Positions 6,803-10,631 of a stretch of DNA of 10,631 nucleotides are shown in pieces. The position numbers and the translations under genes were made by a program. Under the pieces are notes generated by a model. It did no database searches and was not told the DNA's origin. It was given only the letters and a program-made list of their open reading frames with translations. Each line of letters opens with the position of its first letter. Within the stretch, counting starts at the first letter, position 1. The DNA is from Chryseobacterium gleum (lineage in GTDB: Bacteria; Bacteroidota; Bacteroidia; UBA10329): assembly GCA_945874195.1 (NCBI GenBank), contig CAMCFW010000039.1:1-10631 (forward strand), read 5' to 3'.

Positions 6803-7879
6803 TTAATTGTGTGCGCCCTGAGCGACCTGAACACTCAAGCTATCTCCGGCAACGGGAATAGAATCCGGCCCAACTGCTTCAGCAGCAGGTAGTGCCTCCT
6901 CAACAACCAAAAGCGTTTGAGCAACGGTCTTCTTGTCGGCCAACCAGGCTTGGTAATCTTCTTCAGATTCGACAATCACTTCCATCTGCATATTATAGTG
7001 TGCCGCACCGCAGATCTTATTGCAAAGCAACAGGTAGCTGAATTCAGGATTGCCAGTTATTTCTCTCATTTCAGCGGTGGTCAGCTTTGGAACCATGTGA
7101 AACTGTGTGGTCATGCCTGGAACGCAGTTCATCTGCAACCTGAAATGGGGCATGTAAGCGCTATGAAGCACATCGCGTGAGTGAAACTTGAACACAACCG
7201 GTTTTCCAACGGGAAGATGCAGCTCTCCTCGTACGATCTTATCATCGCCAGAAGCTGGGTCCACCAAACTGATGCCTAATGGATTCTCAGCTGTGATCAA
7301 TCGGTAACCAGACTTGCCAAGAACATTGTCTGTTCCTGCGTATCGTGCAGTCCAGTCAAACTGCTTTGCGTAAAGTTCTACTTCAATTGAATCGTCTGGT
7401 TCTGGACCCGTAACCGAATTCCAAACACTCAGACCATAGACTATCAACGAAGTAAGGACAATGGTTGGAATGACGGTCCAAATCATTTCCAACTTGGTAC
7501 TATGTGCAAAGAATAGCGCTGTCCGTTCCTTTCTATGATAATACTTGTAGACAAAGATCATCAGGAGAATGTGGCAAATGAAGAACATCGGTGTAATGAT
7601 GGCCCATGTCATGTTCATCAGATGGTCGGTCACTTCTCCATGTTCGGATGCAGATACAGGCAGAGTCAATTTTCCCCAGACAAGTACACCATAGACCACA
7701 AATGCCAACCATGCCATGATTCCGACCACAAACAGGGTTGCCTGTGTCTTGTTGTCTTCGGCTGTAACCAACGAAGGGTCGGTTCCTTTCAGTTCGGTAC
7801 TGAGCTCGAACACCCGCACCACTTTCGCCAACACTAAGATGACGAGGATAATTACTATTGCAATAAGCAGATTGATCAT
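6803..7879 (-). CDS. ctaC: cytochrome c oxidase subunit II
   Basis: Subunit II carries the two-copper CuA site that accepts electrons and passes them to heme a in subunit I. The visible CuA ligands are His239 (in VLHSAYMPHF), Cys286 and Cys290 (in LLCNKICGAAH), His294 and Met297. The residue between the cysteines that ligates through its backbone, usually Glu, is Lys288 here; only its carbonyl is needed. The protein has 358 residues and four hydrophobic segments (about 2-21, 48-68, 91-113, 131-152), two more than the classic two-helix subunit. After the cupredoxin domain comes a tail of about 45 residues rich in Ala, Val, Asp and Ser. There is no fused CxxCH cytochrome domain, so an external donor is needed; ActE, two genes upstream, is the obvious one. 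The start at 7879 gives a membrane helix straight away and leaves a 36-base gap after actF. Confidence 0.95.
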   Translation of the reverse strand: MINLLIAIVIILVILVLAKVVRVFELSTELKGTDPSLVTAEDNKTQATLFVVGIMAWLAFVVYGVLVWGKLTLPVSASEHGEVTDHLMNMTWAIITPMFFICHILLMIFVYKYYHRKERTALFFAHSTKLEMIWTVIPTIVLTSLIVYGLSVWNSVTGPEPDDSIEVELYAKQFDWTARYAGTDNVLGKSGYRLITAENPLGISLVDPASGDDKIVRGELHLPVGKPVVFKFHSRDVLHSAYMPHFRLQMNCVPGMTTQFHMVPKLTTAEMREITGNPEFSYLLLCNKICGAAHYNMQMEVIVESEEDYQAWLADKKTVAQTLLVVEEALPAAEAVGPDSIPVAGDSLSVQVAQGAHN

Positions 7880-7915
7880 TTCTCAGTTCTTATTTACCGA
7901 ATACCTATGCGCTTC

Positions 7916-9109
7916 TTAAACGTGATGATGTTTGGCCTCTTCCAGATATGGATGATTCTTGGCCACCAAAGGAGCTTTGGCAAGGGCGCTGTGGACCACA
8001 AACAGGAACAATCCTAAAAAACCAAGGAACAGACCCACCTCCAAAACTCCAATTCCCCAATCGGCCTTCACGGTTCCAGGCATTACCATCTGAAATACAT
8101 CAAGCCAGTGACCAACCACAATGATCACACCGGTCATGGTCATGATATTGTAGTTCCTTTTGGCCGACTTGTCCATCAAAAGCAGCATAGGTAAGGCCAA
8201 ATTGACTACAGGGAGAACACCCCAAACAAATTGGTAGTTTTTCCATCTGTCTTGAAAATAGGTCACCTCTTCTGGAATGTTCGCGTACCAGATGAGCATG
8301 AATTGAGAGAACCATAGGTAACCCCAGAAAACAGATGCTCCGAACATGAACTTTCCGAGATCTTGAATGTGTTCTTGATTGACATGCTCCAAATACCCGT
8401 TGCGCTTCAATGAAATGGTTATCAACGCAAACATGGTGATACCTGTAACGAACATTGTAGCGAAATTGTACCATCCGAAAAGGGTGCTGAACCAGTGGGT
8501 GTCTATCGACATCATCCAATCCCATGCTGCAGTTGAAGAAGTGACCCCGTAGAATACGAGGAAAGCGGCTGCAAATCCATAGTTCCGCTTGTGAATTGCA
8601 ACCCCACCTTCCAGATCCTCTTTCAACGATGCCTTGCGGAAGAAGATGGTGAACGCCACCCAGATGCCCACGTAAGTCAAGGCACGCAGATAGAAGAAGG
8701 GTTCGTTCAAATATGCTTGTTTGCCCGCAATGATGGTATCATAGTGGTCACTTTCCGGATTCATGACCTCTGGGTCCATCCAGTGGTAAATGTGATGAAG
8801 GCCAATGCTGTGGCTACCTGCAAAAAGCACCAGAAGAAGAATTGGGCCTCCTACAAGCAGATATTGCGAAACTGCTTCGGGAACACGTTTGAAACCAGAT
8901 GACCAACCGGCTTCTGATACATATTGGATGGCCATCCAAAGTGTGCCCATCAGACCAATGCCTACAAAGAAGTAGGAATTGACCAAGAGGTTGGCCCATA
9001 TCCTCTGACCTGGAACATGGGTAAGTACCGCATACACAATGGATAGCAGCCCCAGACCTAACAGGCCCAGCGTCAATCTTTTAGTGCTTGATTTGAATGT
9101 ATAATCCAT
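7916..9109 (-). CDS. actF: alternative complex III integral membrane subunit ActF
   Basis: ActF is one of the two large membrane subunits of alternative complex III, which oxidises quinol and hands electrons to c-type cytochromes or directly to an oxidase. The 397-residue protein has about ten membrane helices (starting near residues 11, 40, 82, 138, 177, 209, 254, 296, 322 and 353). It includes the ActF-like stretches TAAWDWMMSIDTHWFSTLFGWY (residues 193-214, shown only in part by its WDWMMSIDTHW core) and WYANIPEEVTYF near 274-285. The C-terminus ends in HHHV. It lies between actE (26-base gap) and ctaC (36-base gap), the order found in flavobacterial act-cox operons. The identification rests on these motifs, size and gene order; it could also be labelled simply quinol:cytochrome c oxidoreductase membrane subunit. 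Confidence 0.9.
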   Translation of the reverse strand: MDYTFKSSTKRLTLGLLGLGLLSIVYAVLTHVPGQRIWANLLVNSYFFVGIGLMGTLWMAIQYVSEAGWSSGFKRVPEAVSQYLLVGGPILLLVLFAGSHSIGLHHIYHWMDPEVMNPESDHYDTIIAGKQAYLNEPFFYLRALTYVGIWVAFTIFFRKASLKEDLEGGVAIHKRNYGFAAAFLVFYGVTSSTAAWDWMMSIDTHWFSTLFGWYNFATMFVTGITMFALITISLKRNGYLEHVNQEHIQDLGKFMFGASVFWGYLWFSQFMLIWYANIPEEVTYFQDRWKNYQFVWGVLPVVNLALPMLLLMDKSAKRNYNIMTMTGVIIVVGHWLDVFQMVMPGTVKADWGIGVLEVGLFLGFLGLFLFVVHSALAKAPLVAKNHPYLEEAKHHHV

Positions 9110-9135
9110 TACTGGCTATTGTTTCTCTTTTTCAA

Positions 9136-9738
9136 CTATAGCTTTTGAAGCTGTTGGATGTATCGGATCACTTTCCAACGATCCTCTTTTGTAAGCTGCG
9201 ATGCATGCGACCCCATCAGACCTTTTCCGTAGGTGATGGTGTGAAACATCTTTCCTTCCGGAAGGTCCTTTAACGCTCCTCCATTATAAGCAGGCGGTGG
9301 TGGGAATTTTCCAGTGCCGATCAATTGACCATCGCCTCCTCCTTTCGGACCGTGACAATGCATGCACATCTTCTCGAAAATGACTTTTCCTTGAGTAGCG
9401 AATTCTGCAGAACTGTCGAGCGGGCTCTTCAGCGAAGCGCCTGCGGCCTCATAACCTTCCAATGTGTTCGGATAAGCGTAAGGAAGGGCATTTATGATAC
9501 TGCCACCGTCAGGCCATTCGCCACGTGTGATGGTTCCGATCACTGGTAGCTGAGCTGTCATGCTATCCTTCAACACTGGGTTAGCGCTGTATGTCTCGTA
9601 AGATGGAGAACGATACATATCGGGCATATATTCCACTCCTGGACTATTGGGGTCTTTGGTGCAAGAGCTCATCAGCACGATGATGCCGATCATGGCACCT
9701 GTGACCACCGAAATATTGTATTTCAATGCCTTGTTCAT
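9136..9738 (-). CDS. actE: alternative complex III mono-heme cytochrome c lipoprotein ActE
   Basis: ActE is a membrane-anchored cytochrome c of alternative complex III, facing the periplasm. The 200-residue protein begins with a basic and hydrophobic signal ending in a lipobox (LMSSC, Cys26), so it should be a lipoprotein. One heme c site is present, CMHCH (Cys125, Cys128, His129), with Met175 in GKGLMGSH as the probable sixth iron ligand. Between them is a short proline run (KFPPPPAYNGG). Its start overlaps the stop of actD by four bases (ATGA), so the two are probably translationally coupled. Because oxidase subunit II in this operon lacks a cytochrome domain, ActE is the likely direct electron donor to CuA, as proposed for flavobacterial ACIII-aa3 supercomplexes; that step is inferred here. 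Confidence 0.94.
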   Translation of the reverse strand: MNKALKYNISVVTGAMIGIIVLMSSCTKDPNSPGVEYMPDMYRSPSYETYSANPVLKDSMTAQLPVIGTITRGEWPDGGSIINALPYAYPNTLEGYEAAGASLKSPLDSSAEFATQGKVIFEKMCMHCHGPKGGGDGQLIGTGKFPPPPAYNGGALKDLPEGKMFHTITYGKGLMGSHASQLTKEDRWKVIRYIQQLQKL

Positions 9739-10259
9739 TTTCGGGTTATTTCCTCTGCTCCGGTCTCTTTCAGGATCGCGCTAATCTCTTCTGCGCTAAC
9801 GCTGTTGTCGTTAAGATCGATCTGAATTAGAAACTTGTCATCTGTGGTACGAAGATCAGGGTTCCAGCTTTTCTTTCCTGGATAAATGGTGTTACGAAGA
9901 AAGTAGGTTACCGCCATTCCATGAGCTGCACAGAAAACGGTCATCTCGAAGGTGACAGGAATGAACGCTGGCAAATTCTGCAAAAGGGAGAAATTCGGTT
10001 TACCACCGATGTTCATCGGCCAATCCATGATCAGGGTGAACCAGAACATGAACAATGCAAGCGACAGGCCACATAGTCCATAAATGAATCCGGCTATGTG
10101 CAAACGTGTTGGAGGTACTCCGATGATAGGGTCGATTCCGTGTATCGGGAAGGGAGAGAACACATCTTTAATGTGAACGCCCTTTTTCACAAGTGCTTTT
10201 GCAGAAGCTTTAAGAACTTCTTCATCAGCAAACAGACCGTGTATTTCTTTCGTGCTCAT
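9735..10259 (-). CDS. actD: alternative complex III subunit ActD (DUF3341)
   Basis: ActD is a small membrane subunit of alternative complex III with no cofactor of its own and a structural role in the family. The 174-residue protein opens with IHGLFADEEVLKAS, typical of the DUF3341 family, then HGIDPIIGVPPTRL. Two membrane helices follow (about 53-77 and 97-121), separated by WPMNIGGKPNFS. The polar C-terminal part (LRTTDDKFLIQI onward) probably folds outside the membrane. The family's conserved 'shorter than the others, two-helix' layout fits. It lies 12 bases after actC and overlaps actE by four bases, so it sits in the middle of the operon. Confidence 0.93.
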   Translation of the reverse strand: MSTKEIHGLFADEEVLKASAKALVKKGVHIKDVFSPFPIHGIDPIIGVPPTRLHIAGFIYGLCGLSLALFMFWFTLIMDWPMNIGGKPNFSLLQNLPAFIPVTFEMTVFCAAHGMAVTYFLRNTIYPGKKSWNPDLRTTDDKFLIQIDLNDNSVSAEEISAILKETGAEEITRK

Positions 10260-10271
10260 TATCAGTCTGAA

Positions 10272-10631
10272 TTATTTCTTCTTGTATTGAGATCCAGTTG
10301 ATTTCAGAATAGACTTCACCTCAGCAATTGGCAGAACAGGAAATGTTCTTGCGTACAAAAGGAAGAACGTGAAGAAAATGCCTAGTGTACCAATGAAGAT
10401 GCCTATGTCTACCCAACTTGGGTAGAACATGATCCAGCTTGATGGAAGGTAATCGCGGTGAAGTGAAGTCACGATGATCACAAATCGTTCGAACCACATA
10501 CCGATGTTCACCACGATGGATAGGAAGAAGGTAAATGTGACGTTTCTCCTCAATTTCTTAGACCAGAACACCTGTGGGCTGATGACGTTGCAACTCATCA
10601 TTGCCCAATAGGCCCACCAGTAAGGACCGGT
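10272..10631 (-). CDS. actC: alternative complex III membrane subunit ActC (NrfD-like), 3' part
   Basis: The reading frame is open to the right edge of the window (the edge reads TGPYWWAYWAMMSCN), so only the last 119 residues are present; the ATG at 10601 is internal. ActC belongs to the NrfD/PsrC family of quinol-interacting membrane subunits, and flavobacterial versions are several hundred residues long. Two membrane helices are visible, about 31-52 and 73-93 of the partial protein, together with GMWFERFVIIVTSLHRD, a stretch characteristic of ActC, and a short lysine-rich tail. ActA (multi-heme cytochrome) and ActB (iron-sulfur) should lie further right, outside the window. The gene is 12 bases from actD. 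Confidence 0.92.
   Translation of the reverse strand, partial: TGPYWWAYWAMMSCNVISPQVFWSKKLRRNVTFTFFLSIVVNIGMWFERFVIIVTSLHRDYLPSSWIMFYPSWVDIGIFIGTLGIFFTFFLLYARTFPVLPIAEVKSILKSTGSQYKKK

Noticed and set aside
7013..7018. Lys288 replacing the usual Glu between the CuA cysteines as a broken copper site
   Set aside because: That residue ligates through its backbone carbonyl, and the same CNKIC pattern is, as far as I recall, common in Bacteroidota subunit II.

Overview
The window looks like chromosomal DNA from a member of the Bacteroidota, most likely a Flavobacteriales-type marine or freshwater lineage. Three things point there: an alternative complex III (act) operon running straight into cytochrome oxidase genes in the Bacteroidota order, a methionine synthase split into two adjacent genes, and a candidate promoter of the Bacteroidota type (TTTG, then TAnnTTTG). 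I see no insertion sequence, phage, CRISPR, tRNA or rRNA. This is core metabolism and not an accessory island.

Left part, plus strand (1-4233). The window opens inside the 3' end of a DUF1571-type envelope protein carrying a LysM-like stretch. A 246-base non-coding leader follows. It holds a candidate promoter overlapping an inverted repeat, a SAM-I (S-box) riboswitch, and a strong intrinsic terminator whose 3' arm contains a perfect AGGAGG. Downstream are the two halves of cobalamin-dependent methionine synthase. The first is a zinc-dependent homocysteine methyltransferase module. The second carries the folate-binding, cobalamin-binding and S-adenosylmethionine (SAM)-dependent reactivation modules. 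The halves are in the same reading frame and separated by one TAA and one further codon. The leader should lower expression of this methionine-forming pair when SAM is abundant.

Middle (4214-4974). A predicted exported, beta-strand-rich protein of unknown function lies on the minus strand, its 3' end overlapping that of metH by 20 bases. A perfect 13-bp hairpin with an oligo-T tail on the minus strand separates it from the respiratory operon.

Right part, minus strand (10631 down to 4975). One tightly packed operon: actC (3' part only), actD, actE, actF, cytochrome oxidase subunit II and subunit I, ending at the hairpin at 4926-4955. The Act proteins take electrons from quinol. The mono-heme lipoprotein ActE can pass them to the CuA site of subunit II, and subunit I reduces oxygen at its heme/CuB centre. 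This matches the known ACIII-aa3 supercomplex organisation of flavobacteria.

I do not see a previously undescribed system. The points most worth a second look are the in-frame stop splitting metH, the unusual riboswitch-terminator-AGGAGG arrangement with no obvious antiterminator, and the metH/exported-protein 3' overlap, where metH has no visible terminator of its own.
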